This document shows, one piece after another, positions 42,595-51,205 of a DNA stretch of 64,000 nt (position 1 is the first letter of the stretch; the number at the start of each line of letters is the position of its first letter). The notes beneath the pieces are model-generated. The model was given only the letters and a program-made list of their open reading frames with translations. It was not told the origin of the DNA and did not search any database. A program made the position numbers and the translations under genes. This DNA comes from Veillonella sp. 3310. GTDB taxonomy: Bacteria; Bacillota; Negativicutes; Veillonellales; Veillonellaceae. The stretch covers positions 558,001-622,000 of the forward strand of contig NZ_RQVJ01000001.1 of assembly GCF_003999875.1 (NCBI RefSeq), read 5' to 3'.

Positions 42595-43824
42595 TTAACC
42601 TCTGCCGTCTAATACTAACTTATCGTGGATGGCACGAACTGCCGTTTTAATATGTTCTTCTCCGATAAGGCAAGAAATACTGATTTCAGATGTGCTGATA
42701 ATCTCGATATTCACGCCTTCGTCAGATAAAATGCCAAACATTTTCGCAGCTACCCCTGGTTGCCCCAACATACCTGCTCCAATAATAGACACCTTCGCCA
42801 TATTTTCGTTGATCACACACTCTTCGATAGACATGGATTGACCAAGTTCATCAAGCACTTGTTTCGCTAGGTTCACGTCATCACGTGTGATAGTGAACAC
42901 AATATCTGTTCGTTTATCATCTGTAGTGCGGATGCTTTGCACAATCATGTCTACGTCGATACTCTTATTAGCCAACGCTTGGAACACTTGATGTGCCACA
43001 CCTGGAATATTTTCCACCCCTACAAGGCTTACTTTTGCCACATTAGTATCATCTGCAACGCCTGTAATCGCGTATTGATTTGCTTTCATTGTATACTCCT
43101 CTCGAATTATCGTGCCTTCTTCATCACTGAAAGTAGATCGTACATGAATTGGCACCCCATACCGATGTCCCATTTCGACCGCTCTTGGTTGCATAACGCC
43201 TGCCCCTAAGCGCGCCATTTCTAGCATTTCACCATAAGTGATTTCTTTCAATTTTACAGCACCTGGTGCCACTCGTGGATCTGTGGAGTATACCCCATCT
43301 ACATCTGTAAAGATTTCACATACATCAGCTTGCATAGCCCCTGCTAATGCTACGGCTGTGGTATCGGAACCACCACGTCCCAACGTAGTGATATCCCCTG
43401 CTTCCGTCATACCTTGGAACCCTGCTACAACGACAATATTGCCCGCTTCTAACGCTTCTAGTACACGTTTCGGTTCAATCTCTAAAATTCGAGCTTTACC
43501 AAATGCATCACTAGTAGCAATGCCTGCTTGTTCACCAGTCATAGAAACTGCTGCATGACCTTTTGCTTGGAACGCCAGTGCCATCAATGCAATCGTTACT
43601 TGCTCTCCTGTAGAAAGAAGACGGTCCATTTCACGACCATACGGCATAGAAGTTACTTCTTTCGCCAAGTTTACCAAATCATCTGTTGTATCGCCCATGG
43701 CAGAAACAACCACCACAATACGATCCTCTGGTTGTTTATCACGTAACACGCGATTTACAATGTTAAATATTTTTTCAGGTGTCGCCACAGAGCTACCACC
43801 AAATTTTTTCACTATTAATGCCAC
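42595..43824 (-). CDS. lysC: Aspartate kinase
   Basis: A 409-residue enzyme that phosphorylates aspartate, the first step towards lysine, diaminopimelate, threonine and methionine. The kinase domain (~1-245) has the VKKFGGSSVATPEKI motif at the start, GFQGMTEAGDITTLGRGGSD near 140, and FTDVDGVYSTDPRVAPGAVK near 175. Two C-terminal ACT domains (~265-405) bind the feedback amino acid (VSLVGVENIPGVAHQVFQAL; VSIIGAGMLGQPGVAAKMFG). Length fits monofunctional lysine-sensitive types. The start has GAGGG upstream, behind a 17-bp-spaced promoter. No lysine riboswitch is visible in the leader, which is only ~45 nt. Confidence 0.96.
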   Translation of the reverse strand: MALIVKKFGGSSVATPEKIFNIVNRVLRDKQPEDRIVVVVSAMGDTTDDLVNLAKEVTSMPYGREMDRLLSTGEQVTIALMALAFQAKGHAAVSMTGEQAGIATSDAFGKARILEIEPKRVLEALEAGNIVVVAGFQGMTEAGDITTLGRGGSDTTAVALAGAMQADVCEIFTDVDGVYSTDPRVAPGAVKLKEITYGEMLEMARLGAGVMQPRAVEMGHRYGVPIHVRSTFSDEEGTIIREEYTMKANQYAITGVADDTNVAKVSLVGVENIPGVAHQVFQALANKSIDVDMIVQSIRTTDDKRTDIVFTITRDDVNLAKQVLDELGQSMSIEECVINENMAKVSIIGAGMLGQPGVAAKMFGILSDEGVNIEIISTSEISISCLIGEEHIKTAVRAIHDKLVLDGRG

Positions 43825-43873
43825 TGCAATCCCTCATTTATAAGATACTAAAGTATAAAACAATATCTATATT

Positions 43874-43902
43874 AATCTACCATACTACGCTAGTAAAGTA
43901 AA
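43874..43902 (-). promoter_or_regulatory. lysC promoter
   Basis: TTTACT, 17 bases, TAGATT, ~50 bp before the lysC ATG. The rest of 43903-44028 is AT-rich with no other feature seen. Confidence 0.65.
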
Positions 43903-44028
43903 GGATTTTTATAACATTTTCCTATTTTTATCATACATTTGTCTTTTTATAGTAGATATTATGATGCAATATACGACTATGTTGACACGTTGCCTATACG
44001 CTCAAAAACATACACCAACACGCTATAA

Positions 44029-44075
44029 CAACAAAGGACCATGTTCCTCACCAAGGTAAGGGACACAGTCCTTAT
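44029..44075 (-). terminator. Terminator after superoxide reductase gene
   Basis: On the minus strand AAGGACTGTGTCC pairs imperfectly with GGAACATGGTCCTT, followed by TGTTGTTATAG. A moderately convincing terminator. Confidence 0.6.
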
Positions 44076-44103
44076 AATAACCAATTCAGTTATATCTCTA
44101 AAA

Positions 44104-44499
44104 TTAGCCTTCTACAACGATATCTTTTTCAGATTCCCACAAGCCGTGGATGTTGCAGTAAGATGTTGCGATCAAACGACCAGATTTTTTGAAAGATGCT
44201 GTAACAACACCAGCTGCTTCTGCATGTACAGGACCTTCGTTAGCGCCTGTAGGTGCTTCACCATGTACGTTGAACTCAAGACGAGCTACTTCGTAAGGAA
44301 GTTGTGTACCTTCTTCTACATAGTATAATTTGATCCAAGAAATATGATGTTCTACTGTGTTAGGATGAGCAATTTCTTTACCCACTTCTAATTCGATGAC
44401 TACGCGTTCGCCAGATTTTACAGTGTCAGGTGCTGTGATAACTGGAACGTGTTTTTCTGTTGCAAATTCAGCCGTTTTTACATAATTTGTGATAGCCAT
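44104..44499 (-). CDS. Superoxide reductase (neelaredoxin type)
   Basis: A 131-residue non-haem iron enzyme that reduces superoxide to hydrogen peroxide without making oxygen, typical of anaerobes. The iron ligands are all visible: H17 (EKHVP, with K16 as the catalytic lysine), H45 and H51 (HPNTVEHHISW), C115 and H118 (YCNIHGLW). It lacks the N-terminal desulforedoxin iron domain, so it is the one-iron form. It is a single gene behind a good promoter (TTGCGT-17-TACAAT), with a perfect 20-bp palindrome in the 5' leader that may be a redox-responsive operator or RNA hairpin. Its presence fits an oxygen-exposed anaerobe. Confidence 0.95.
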   Translation of the reverse strand: MAITNYVKTAEFATEKHVPVITAPDTVKSGERVVIELEVGKEIAHPNTVEHHISWIKLYYVEEGTQLPYEVARLEFNVHGEAPTGANEGPVHAEAAGVVTASFKKSGRLIATSYCNIHGLWESEKDIVVEG

Positions 44500-44533
44500 A
44501 GGTATAACCCCCTTGAATTAATATCATATCCAA

Positions 44534-44553
44534 ACATGGAAACCTTTCCATGT
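44534..44553. promoter_or_regulatory. Perfect palindrome in superoxide reductase leader
   Basis: ACATGGAAA-CC-TTTCCATGT is an exact 9+2+9 inverted repeat lying ~18 bases after the predicted transcription start and 34 bases before the ATG. It is a candidate repressor site. Confidence 0.55.
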
Positions 44554-44577
44554 AAAGCACTAAATTAGTACACTATT

Positions 44578-44606
44578 ATTGTACTTGTTTTTCTGCACTT
44601 ACGCAA
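44578..44606 (-). promoter_or_regulatory. Superoxide reductase promoter
   Basis: TTGCGT, 17 bases, TACAAT on the minus strand, start near 44571. Confidence 0.75.
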
Positions 44607-44698
44607 GAACTATTTTTAAGATTTTCGATGTGGTTTTTGCATAAGCCTTTTATTTTCTGCAACATCTAGTAGCCAAACACATACTTAAACCGCCTGAG

Positions 44699-45232
44699 TT
44701 AAAACTCTATGCCACGCTTTGCTTTAATTCCTTGCTGATAGGCATGTTTGATAACTTTCATTTCTGTGACTGTATGCGCCAATTCAACAATTTCTGGACG
44801 TGCGTTGCGACCTGTTAAAATCATGTCCAAGTTCTCAGGTTTTGTTTTCAGCAAGTTTACCACTGTCTCTACATCTACTAATCCATAATGAATGGCATAA
44901 TTGATTTCATCGAGGATAATCAAATCCCATTGTCCAGATTTCACTTCTCTTTCCACCATAGCCCATGCTTCTTTGGCTGCTTGTTGATGTTCCTTCATTT
45001 TTTCTTCTGATTCTTCTTGCTTGTGAAAGATAAAGCCTTTGCCCATGGATCTAATTTCTACCGTAGGTAATAAGTCAATGCCTGCTAATTCGCCATAATT
45101 CGCACCACTTTTAATAAATTGTAAAATAAGCACCTTTCTACCACAACCTGCTGAACGCAGAGCAACGCCCAAAGCCGCTGTTGTCTTGCCTTTCCCGTCT
45201 CCTGTGTTGACTAAGATTAAACCTTCACTCAT
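44699..45232 (-). CDS. cobO: Cob(I)alamin adenosyltransferase (CobA/CobO/BtuR type)
   Basis: A 177-residue enzyme that transfers the adenosyl group of ATP to cob(I)alamin or precursors to make the coenzyme form of B12. The P-loop NTGDGKGKTTAALG is at residues 9-22, followed by VLILQFIKSGANYGE and the LIILDEINYAIHYGLVD Walker-B segment near 105, with MILTGRNARPEIVELAH near 135, all characteristic of the CobA/BtuR family. It stands alone here, not in a cobalamin cluster. Veillonella-type lactate and succinate metabolism uses B12-dependent methylmalonyl-CoA mutase, which would need this enzyme (inference). Confidence 0.95.
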   Translation of the reverse strand: MSEGLILVNTGDGKGKTTAALGVALRSAGCGRKVLILQFIKSGANYGELAGIDLLPTVEIRSMGKGFIFHKQEESEEKMKEHQQAAKEAWAMVEREVKSGQWDLIILDEINYAIHYGLVDVETVVNLLKTKPENLDMILTGRNARPEIVELAHTVTEMKVIKHAYQQGIKAKRGIEF

Positions 45233-45310
45233 CTATCTCTCCACCTTTCTTAGGATATATGGAAATCCTATGCCAAGGCACAGGATTCCAAAAATTGTAT
45301 TCTATTATAG

Positions 45311-45913
45311 TTAGAATGGATTACGTATATGATACGCTAATTTACCAAGTACATGATCTGCTGGTACGAATCCAATAAAACGGCTATCTGAAGAATGATT
45401 GCGATTGTCTCCCATCACAAATACATGCCCTTCTGGAACAGTAATTGGTAGAGAGCGTTCAAACTTCATCGTTTCTTTTTTAGTATACGTCTCGTTTAGC
45501 TTGGTACCATTTCTCCACACATGGCCTTCTTTAAATTCTAATGTATCACCTGGACGACCGATCACTCGTTTTACCCACACATCATGTCCTTGCAAGGATG
45601 GAACTACCACACTAGCATAGTTCATCAACGGTTCCATCACATCATCTTTCCAAGAGCGTTCTCGTTGCACCCGGCTATCAATGATGACAATATCTTCATA
45701 ATTGGGTATGTCTCGCATCACGTGAGACCATTTACTAATTAACAAGAAGTCCCCATTATGTAAGGTATCCTCCATTGATTCCCCAGACACTCTCGTAGGT
45801 TGCACAATAAATATATGCGTTAACATGGCTACAATAAGAGCCACAATAATAGCTTGTATCCACTCACGAGCTTCTTTCAAAATTTGACTGCCTATGGCTG
45901 TATCTTTTTCCAT
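45311..45913 (-). CDS. lepB: Signal peptidase I
   Basis: A ~200-residue membrane protease that removes signal peptides from exported proteins. A single N-terminal transmembrane helix (~18-40; IQAIIVALIVAMLTHIFIV) precedes the S26 catalytic domain. The serine is in QPTRVSGESMEDTLHNGD near residue 50 and the lysine is in the VKRVIGRPGDTLEF segment near 110. The GDNRNHSSDSRFIGFVP box (box E) is near the C-terminus. The start at 45913 (MEKDTAIGS) is supported by AGGAGG; the longer frame to 45961 would run up to the preceding gene. Confidence 0.95.
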   Translation of the reverse strand: MEKDTAIGSQILKEAREWIQAIIVALIVAMLTHIFIVQPTRVSGESMEDTLHNGDFLLISKWSHVMRDIPNYEDIVIIDSRVQRERSWKDDVMEPLMNYASVVVPSLQGHDVWVKRVIGRPGDTLEFKEGHVWRNGTKLNETYTKKETMKFERSLPITVPEGHVFVMGDNRNHSSDSRFIGFVPADHVLGKLAYHIRNPF

Positions 45914-45964
45914 AGTTCCTCCTATTCTAAGGATGCGTACTAATACGTATCTTGTAATCATCGA

Positions 45965-46834
45965 TTAATGGATTGATTTTTTACCGAACTGCCCACCGAA
46001 TACATCATGAACATCATTGATGGTGATGAAAGCATTGTCATCCACTTCATAAATAATATCTTTCAATTTTGTTAATTCTAACCGTGTTACCACACAGTAA
46101 ATGATACGTTTTGGAGTCTTTGTATACGCCCCTTCACCATATAGTAAAGTAACACCACGCCCCAATCGATGCATCACCACATCAGCTACTTCTTCCGATT
46201 TATCAGTGATGACCATAACGCCTTTCGATTCTTCTACACCCGTAATGACTAAGTCCATCATTTTATAGGCTACGAAATAGGCAATCAAGGAATACATAGC
46301 GCTATTCCAATCATATACAAAGCCCGCTGCTCCTAAAATAAAGAAGTTTAGGAACATGACGATTTCACCTACGGAAAAAGAGCTCTTTTTATCAAAGATG
46401 ATGGCTACAATTTCCGATCCATCTAAGGACCCACCATTTCGTATAATAATCCCTACCCCAAGGCCAAGGATAATTCCGCCAAAAACAGCTGCCAGTAATG
46501 GGTCATGCACAATAGGCGGCACATGATGCATGAAAGCAGAAAATACGGAAATGCACGCTATGGCGAATAGGGTGGATATGGTAAAACTTTTACCAATCTG
46601 CATATATCCTACGTATAAAAACGGTAGATTAATCAACATAACTAGTACACTAAATGAGATACCAGATAGCTTACTCGCCATCAACGCAATACCCACCACA
46701 CCGCCATCAATCAGGTGATTTGGTACGAGAAATACATCTAGCCCATAGGTATAAATGACTGCACCAATAATCATCATAAAGTAGCGCATAGCCATATCCA
46801 TTAATTTTCGTTTTCTACTTTTGTGTTCTTTCAT
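45965..46834 (-). CDS. YitT-family membrane protein (DUF161/DUF2179)
   Basis: A ~289-residue inner-membrane protein with five or six hydrophobic segments (~15-180; RYFMMIIGAVIYTYGLDVFL; LIDGGVVGIALMASKLSGIS; AAVFGGIILGLGVGIIIRNG; GGSLDGSEIVAIIFDKKSS). A C-terminal soluble DUF2179 domain follows (~210-280; VMVITDKSEEVADVVMHRLG; TKTPKRIIYCVVTRLELTKL), which may bind a ligand or nucleotide. Function is unknown. The start is ambiguous: a GTG at 46849 overlaps the upstream gene stop, and an ATG at 46834 is used here. Neither has an ideal ribosome-binding site. Confidence 0.85.
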   Translation of the reverse strand: MKEHKSRKRKLMDMAMRYFMMIIGAVIYTYGLDVFLVPNHLIDGGVVGIALMASKLSGISFSVLVMLINLPFLYVGYMQIGKSFTISTLFAIACISVFSAFMHHVPPIVHDPLLAAVFGGIILGLGVGIIIRNGGSLDGSEIVAIIFDKKSSFSVGEIVMFLNFFILGAAGFVYDWNSAMYSLIAYFVAYKMMDLVITGVEESKGVMVITDKSEEVADVVMHRLGRGVTLLYGEGAYTKTPKRIIYCVVTRLELTKLKDIIYEVDDNAFITINDVHDVFGGQFGKKSIH

Positions 46835-46845
46835 CCTTCGGATAC

Positions 46846-47268
46846 TCACTCCTTATTTGTTACTAACCAACGTTCTCCTATTATCCACGCCGTAATATCA
46901 TCCACAGGAACAGGAGGATATAACATGCCTTTTGGCACTAATTTTCGCCACCCTGTAGGTGGATGTACTTCAAAATAACGGCGCCGTGCTTCTTCTGTGG
47001 TATGCTTTTCATTGACAAAGTTAAATTTTTTTCCTTGCGATTCTGCTACATGTTTTACAATAGTCCCTACCGCTTTATGATTCGTTCCATTTCCACAGAC
47101 TAAAACAGATACCCCTGCATACATCGTTAACAGAGATTGTAATTCACTCATTACGGAATCAGTGGGCACAATATCCATCATCACTAATTGAGATGCTCTA
47201 GTAAGAATCGCAATTCCGGTTTTATCACGCCCTGGGTCAACTGCCAGTACATAAGGTTCCAATGCCAT
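46846..47268 (-). CDS. YqgF/RuvX-like RNase H-fold protein
   Basis: A 140-residue protein with the RNase-H-like fold of the YqgF/RuvX/RuvC superfamily. VLAVDPGRDKTGIAIL at residues 7-22 carries the first acidic residue, VLVCGNGTNHKAVG near 56 the second strand, NEKHTTEEARRRYFE near 85 the helix with a Glu, and VDDITAWIIGE near 121 the final Asp pair. It is shorter and more divergent than the true pre-16S nuclease YqgF, so I give no symbol. It is a known neighbour of DUF3084 genes in Negativicutes-like genomes (recollection, not verified). Its stop overlaps the YitT gene. Confidence 0.75.
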   Translation of the reverse strand: MALEPYVLAVDPGRDKTGIAILTRASQLVMMDIVPTDSVMSELQSLLTMYAGVSVLVCGNGTNHKAVGTIVKHVAESQGKKFNFVNEKHTTEEARRRYFEVHPPTGWRKLVPKGMLYPPVPVDDITAWIIGERWLVTNKE

Positions 47269-47278
47269 TGTCTACACC

Positions 47279-48460
47279 TCACTGATTTACCGGAATGACA
47301 CGAAGCATAATCTGTACGGGTCCACTAGTAAAAGTATCTTCTCTAGTAACAGCCTCTAATCGTACAGGACCACGTTGATTTTCAACTTTTCGTATCGTAG
47401 TAAATAGCTCATTGCCAGGTAAAGAACCCACTTCGCCAGTAATGGGATCAGGCAAGATACCGTGTTTCTTTGCCTCTACATTGACTTCTTTTAAGAAAGC
47501 CAACACTTGATCTTGTGCGCTGTCACCGCCATTTATTAAGGATGACCAGAGAACTGTATCCTTTTTGAAAATCATATCATGAGGATATGCATGAATTTCT
47601 GCTAGTGCTGGTTCTCCATAAATAATGTTGGCAGATGCAGTAACCCGAATCATCAATGGTTTATCTGTAGAGGCCACTACTTTTGCCACTTCATTCAAAT
47701 TATCTCGACTTACGTAAATGACTGTTTTTTCCTCTTCCATTTGGAATCGATTCAAAATCAGACGATTCGTATCTTTCAAGAAACTAGTTAAGGCTGCCAT
47801 GCTTTCCACTTCCCCTAAGCCTGGTCGAATCACTGCTTGGGATAAGACTTCCCCATTGCGGAATACTACATTGCCTTCTCGAACATGATTGATACCATCC
47901 TCTAATTCTTTTGTTGTTATTTGTAAGTTTTGTACATGACTTTCTAGTTGCGTCCGTACATCTTCTAAACGACCTACTTCCGCATTGGACGCCACCAACT
48001 TATGCTCAGCTTCTGCATAGGCCTCTTGGATCGATACCAATTGGTCTCCCATACTTGCTAAAGCGCTTCGTGTTTCTTCTAGTTCTTGTTCCGTTGCTTG
48101 TACATCACTTTGTACCTTTTGCAATTGTTTATTTTTTTGATTCAATTCATCATTACTTTGTTGTAATGCTTTCGTTTTTTGGTCGATATCTGCTGAAAGT
48201 TGCGCCATCTCGGCTTTCAGTTTATCCATACCGAATAAAGCAGTACGCACATTGTTGGATGCAATACTAAGTACACCCAATGTGGCTGCGGAAATTAAAA
48301 TGCCCGTTACTATTGTCACAATGATAGACGTATGCTTAGGGCGTAACCCAAACAAACTCATGCGACGTTTTCCTACTTTTGTGCCAATTTTATCGCCTAA
48401 AAATGCAATTAATCCCCCCATAATCGTAATGATGAGGAGAATTCGTAGTCCTACTAACAT
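47279..48460 (-). CDS. DUF3084 membrane-anchored coiled-coil protein
   Basis: A ~393-residue protein. Two transmembrane helices (~5-22 and ~45-65) flank the motif GDKIGTKVGKRRMSLFGLRP, which defines DUF3084. A coiled coil follows (~75-200; MDKLKAEMAQLSADIDQKTK and many Q/E/L heptads), then a C-terminal globular domain (~205-393; NVVFRNGEVLSQAVIRPGLG; ILLRVIPVNQ-like end strands). The coiled coil probably extends into the periplasm. The function is unknown. The start at 48460 (MLVGLRILL) matches the family, with AGGT eight bases upstream. A promoter at 48505-48533 opens a new unit after the LPS-cluster terminator. Confidence 0.85.
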   Translation of the reverse strand: MLVGLRILLIITIMGGLIAFLGDKIGTKVGKRRMSLFGLRPKHTSIIVTIVTGILISAATLGVLSIASNNVRTALFGMDKLKAEMAQLSADIDQKTKALQQSNDELNQKNKQLQKVQSDVQATEQELEETRSALASMGDQLVSIQEAYAEAEHKLVASNAEVGRLEDVRTQLESHVQNLQITTKELEDGINHVREGNVVFRNGEVLSQAVIRPGLGEVESMAALTSFLKDTNRLILNRFQMEEEKTVIYVSRDNLNEVAKVVASTDKPLMIRVTASANIIYGEPALAEIHAYPHDMIFKKDTVLWSSLINGGDSAQDQVLAFLKEVNVEAKKHGILPDPITGEVGSLPGNELFTTIRKVENQRGPVRLEAVTREDTFTSGPVQIMLRVIPVNQ

Positions 48461-48504
48461 AGTCGTATACCTCAATGTCAAATACTAGTCCTATATCTTT
48501 ACTT

Positions 48505-48533
48505 AGTATATCAAAATCCATAGTACACTACAA
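48505..48533 (-). promoter_or_regulatory. Promoter upstream of the DUF3084 gene
   Basis: TTGTAG, 17 bases, TATACT, with TGA directly before the -10 (extended -10). Confidence 0.7.
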
Positions 48534-48584
48534 TGGCTATAAGGAAAAGGTCTCAATATACGTATTAGAAATAGATATAAAAGA

Positions 48585-48613
48585 GTAGCATAACATAGTA
48601 TATGTCATGCTAC
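48585..48613 (-). terminator. Terminator at the end of the LPS operon
   Basis: Stem GTAGCATGAC / GTTATGCTAC (one mismatch) on the minus strand, then TCTTTTAT, 17 bases after the lptG stop. Confidence 0.8.
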
Positions 48614-48630
48614 CCCCTATACTCTCTTAT

Positions 48631-49722
48631 TTATTTAGATACTCTCCAGTTTAAATATAAACCAGCTATCACACCTAATGTATTCGGGATCCAAGCTGCT
48701 AATAACGGTGGTATAGCGCCACCTTTGCCTAAGGCGCCTGACAGTGTCATAACACCATAGTAAATGAAGATAACTAGCACTGAAATACCGAATCCAATAG
48801 ACGAACTAGACCGTTGTTTCTGCAAGCCTAATGGCGCTCCTACTAAGGCAAAGATAAAACTTGCCACAGGAATGGTAAATCGTTGATACATTTCCATTTG
48901 CCATTCTGTAATCTTGCCACCCGTAGCTTCCATTGCTTTGATTTGCTGTCTAATCTCTTTGATGGTCATCTCTTCTGGTTTGCGTTGAGAACGACTAATT
49001 TTATCTGGATCTTGTGTAATGGGCAATACTTGTTCTTCAAACTTTAATGTACGATCAATACCCTCACCGGATGCATTGATATCATAAATAGTACCGTCAT
49101 GCATAATCCAGTACTGACCATTCCAATTCGCTGTTTTAGCACGTTCAATTTGTGTCACTTGCCCATCTGTAAATTGTTGCACCGTAATATCGGATAACAG
49201 TTTAGTAGAGCTATCATATTTCCCAGCATACATTAACGTATTAATTTTTTTGTCTGCCAAGGTTTTCAACACAATATGTTCCTGTGTTTGCGGTGTAGCA
49301 CGCTTCATAATTTCCTCGCGGATAATCGTTTGATAGGCATGGTTCGCCGCCGGTACTACATATTCATTGAACCCAATGGAACACAGAGAAATTAAAAATG
49401 CCATAATATATACTGGTGTAGCCAAGCGCAAGAAGTTTTGCCCACCTGCACGCATGACAATAATCTCGCTACTACCACTTAATCGACCAAATGTCATCAA
49501 AGATCCTAATAGGACCGACATAGGGAAGGTCAATATAACGATATTCGGCAATGCTAGTAAGAAAGCTCTGGTCACAGACCACAAACTAGCTCCGTATTCT
49601 GTAATGTACTGAGCAATCCGAAATAGAGTTCCCGTACCAATAAAGATACTAGTAAACGCAAAAATACCAAACAGGAATGGCCCTATGAAAGCTTTCAATA
49701 TATATTTATCTAAAATTCTCAT
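48631..49722 (-). CDS. lptG: LPS export permease LptF/LptG family
   Basis: A ~363-residue inner-membrane permease of the YjgP/YjgQ family that extracts LPS from the inner membrane with LptB. Two N-terminal helix pairs (~8-30, ~50-80, ~98-118) and a C-terminal trio (~275-360) flank a periplasmic jellyroll domain (~130-250). LDKYILKAFIGPFLFGIFAF at the start and PVASFIFALVGAPLGLQKQR near 280 are family hallmarks. The start at 49722 (MRILDKYIL) has AGGAG five bases upstream. E. coli uses two such permeases (LptF and LptG); only one is present in this cluster, so it may work as a homodimer. It is the last gene of the LPS run. Confidence 0.9.
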   Translation of the reverse strand: MRILDKYILKAFIGPFLFGIFAFTSIFIGTGTLFRIAQYITEYGASLWSVTRAFLLALPNIVILTFPMSVLLGSLMTFGRLSGSSEIIVMRAGGQNFLRLATPVYIMAFLISLCSIGFNEYVVPAANHAYQTIIREEIMKRATPQTQEHIVLKTLADKKINTLMYAGKYDSSTKLLSDITVQQFTDGQVTQIERAKTANWNGQYWIMHDGTIYDINASGEGIDRTLKFEEQVLPITQDPDKISRSQRKPEEMTIKEIRQQIKAMEATGGKITEWQMEMYQRFTIPVASFIFALVGAPLGLQKQRSSSSIGFGISVLVIFIYYGVMTLSGALGKGGAIPPLLAAWIPNTLGVIAGLYLNWRVSK

Positions 49723-49730
49723 ATCCACTC

Positions 49731-50450
49731 CTACATTCGGAAATCATCACCTAAGTAAAACTTACGAGCCACATCACTAGTAGCCACTTCATCAGCGGTA
49801 CCTTCTAATAAAATAGTTCCACTATTTAAGATATACGCCTTATCTACAATCCCCAAGGTTTCACGCACATTATGGTCTGTAATGAGTACCCCAATACCGC
49901 GATCTTTCAAATGGCGAATAATAGATTGAATGTCTGCTACTGCAATAGGATCCACCCCTGCGAAAGGCTCATCTAGCAATATAAATTTAGGATTTAAAGC
50001 AATGGCTCTAGCAATTTCTACACGACGGCGCTCACCACCAGACAACTGAATGCCCAAACGGTCACGCACGTGAGTGATATGAAATTCTTCTAATAACGAT
50101 TCCATTGTATCCTTCTGTTCTGCTTTAGAAAGATTGGTGGTTTCTAGCATGGCTAAGATATTATCTTCTACTGTTAAATTACGGAAGATGGATGCCTCTT
50201 GTGGCAAATATCCAATACCATAGGCAGATCGCTTATACATCGGCATGTGGGTCACATCCACATCGCCAATACAGATACTCCCTAAAGTCGGTTTTTCTAC
50301 ACCAACAATCATATAAAACGTAGTTGTCTTTCCAGCACCATTAGGACCTAACAAGCCTACAATTTCGCCTTCTTCAACACGGACACTGACTTTGTCCACT
50401 ACATTTCTTGATTTATAGGTTTTCACTAAATCCTTTGTTTGAATAAACAT
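49731..50450 (-). CDS. lptB: LPS export ATP-binding protein LptB
   Basis: A 239-residue ABC ATPase that powers transfer of LPS from the inner membrane to the LptC/LptA bridge. Walker A is [19 protein letters not shown] near residue 35, the signature is [20 protein letters not shown] near 140, Walker B is [19 protein letters not shown], and the H-loop is [10 protein letters not shown]. The pattern [19 protein letters not shown] is specific for LptB. Length equals E. coli LptB (241). It sits between lptA and lptG, eight bases from the latter. Confidence 0.97.
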   Translation of the reverse strand: MFIQTKDLVKTYKSRNVVDKVSVRVEEGEIVGLLGPNGAGKTTTFYMIVGVEKPTLGSICIGDVDVTHMPMYKRSAYGIGYLPQEASIFRNLTVEDNILAMLETTNLSKAEQKDTMESLLEEFHITHVRDRLGIQLSGGERRRVEIARAIALNPKFILLDEPFAGVDPIAVADIQSIIRHLKDRGIGVLITDHNVRETLGIVDKAYILNSGTILLEGTADEVATSDVARKFYLGDDFRM

Positions 50451-50459
50451 AAACTCTCC

Positions 50460-51194
50460 TTACTTTGGAGTAATGATTAATGTACTACGCCCACCAAGCG
50501 TTTCTGCACTATTGTCACTAAGTTCTATCTTTAACTCCGGCGCTTCTAGGATATTCCCATTTTGAACCGCCCTAGCATTACCTTTTAAATAGGCTACCCC
50601 ATCATTCTGATTTGGAGTTTGTGTGTACACCGCCTCATCTGCTGTAGCATTGACATTACGACTAGCGCTAGATAAAGTCACATTCCCTTTAGCCGTCGCA
50701 GATATTTGATTAGTAAAAGCTGTAATATGTTGGCCTGTCAATACATTATCTGCCATCACTAATTGTCCATGTCCAATAATCTCACCATATCCAGTTTCTG
50801 TATTATAATTCACTTGATCACCGAACAATTGACGATCATCCTTCTGTAGATGTACATTACCTGTAGCATCAAATTGGTGATTATGTAAGACATGCACTTC
50901 ACTAGCAGCCATGGACATATTGTTACCAATCATGCTCACGCCACCTGTTAAAAATCCTTCTTCATCTTTTGTATTGTACCAACCAGAGGCACCTGTCATA
51001 GTTTTATCATCTTTTGTAATGACCACACTGCCTTTAGCTTCCGCACGGCCACTGATGCCGTCATATGTTAACTGATCGGCAGTAATCATTATGGATCCAT
51101 TCCCCGCAGGATTGGTATCCGTTGTTGCTGCCCATACGGGAATCATCATGACTCCTCCCATTAGGGTTGCCATGAGTAAACGTTGTAATTTCAT
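50460..51194 (-). CDS. lptA: Periplasmic LPS-bridge protein LptA (OstA-like)
   Basis: A 244-residue periplasmic protein with a cleavable signal peptide (1-~22; GVMMIPVWAA). Repeating short strands of the OstA beta-jellyroll follow (ITADQLTYDGISGRAEAKGS; VNYNTETGYGEIIGHGQLVM; ISATAKGNVTLSSASRNVNA). LptA oligomers span the periplasm and carry LPS to the outer-membrane LptD. It is longer than E. coli LptA (185), with roughly one additional set of strands, as expected for two OstA units in tandem. It lies between lptC and lptB in the standard order. Confidence 0.92.
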   Translation of the reverse strand: MKLQRLLMATLMGGVMMIPVWAATTDTNPAGNGSIMITADQLTYDGISGRAEAKGSVVITKDDKTMTGASGWYNTKDEEGFLTGGVSMIGNNMSMAASEVHVLHNHQFDATGNVHLQKDDRQLFGDQVNYNTETGYGEIIGHGQLVMADNVLTGQHITAFTNQISATAKGNVTLSSASRNVNATADEAVYTQTPNQNDGVAYLKGNARAVQNGNILEAPELKIELSDNSAETLGGRSTLIITPK

Positions 51195-51205
51195 GAATAT
51201 CCTTC

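Noticed and set aside
43825-44028. Possible lysine riboswitch before aspartate kinase
   Set aside because: The leader from the predicted start is only ~45 nt, and no lysine-riboswitch core or terminator was seen.
45240-45300. Hairpin after lepB as a terminator
   Set aside because: The stem is imperfect, with a bulge, and is followed by ATATATCC rather than a T-run.
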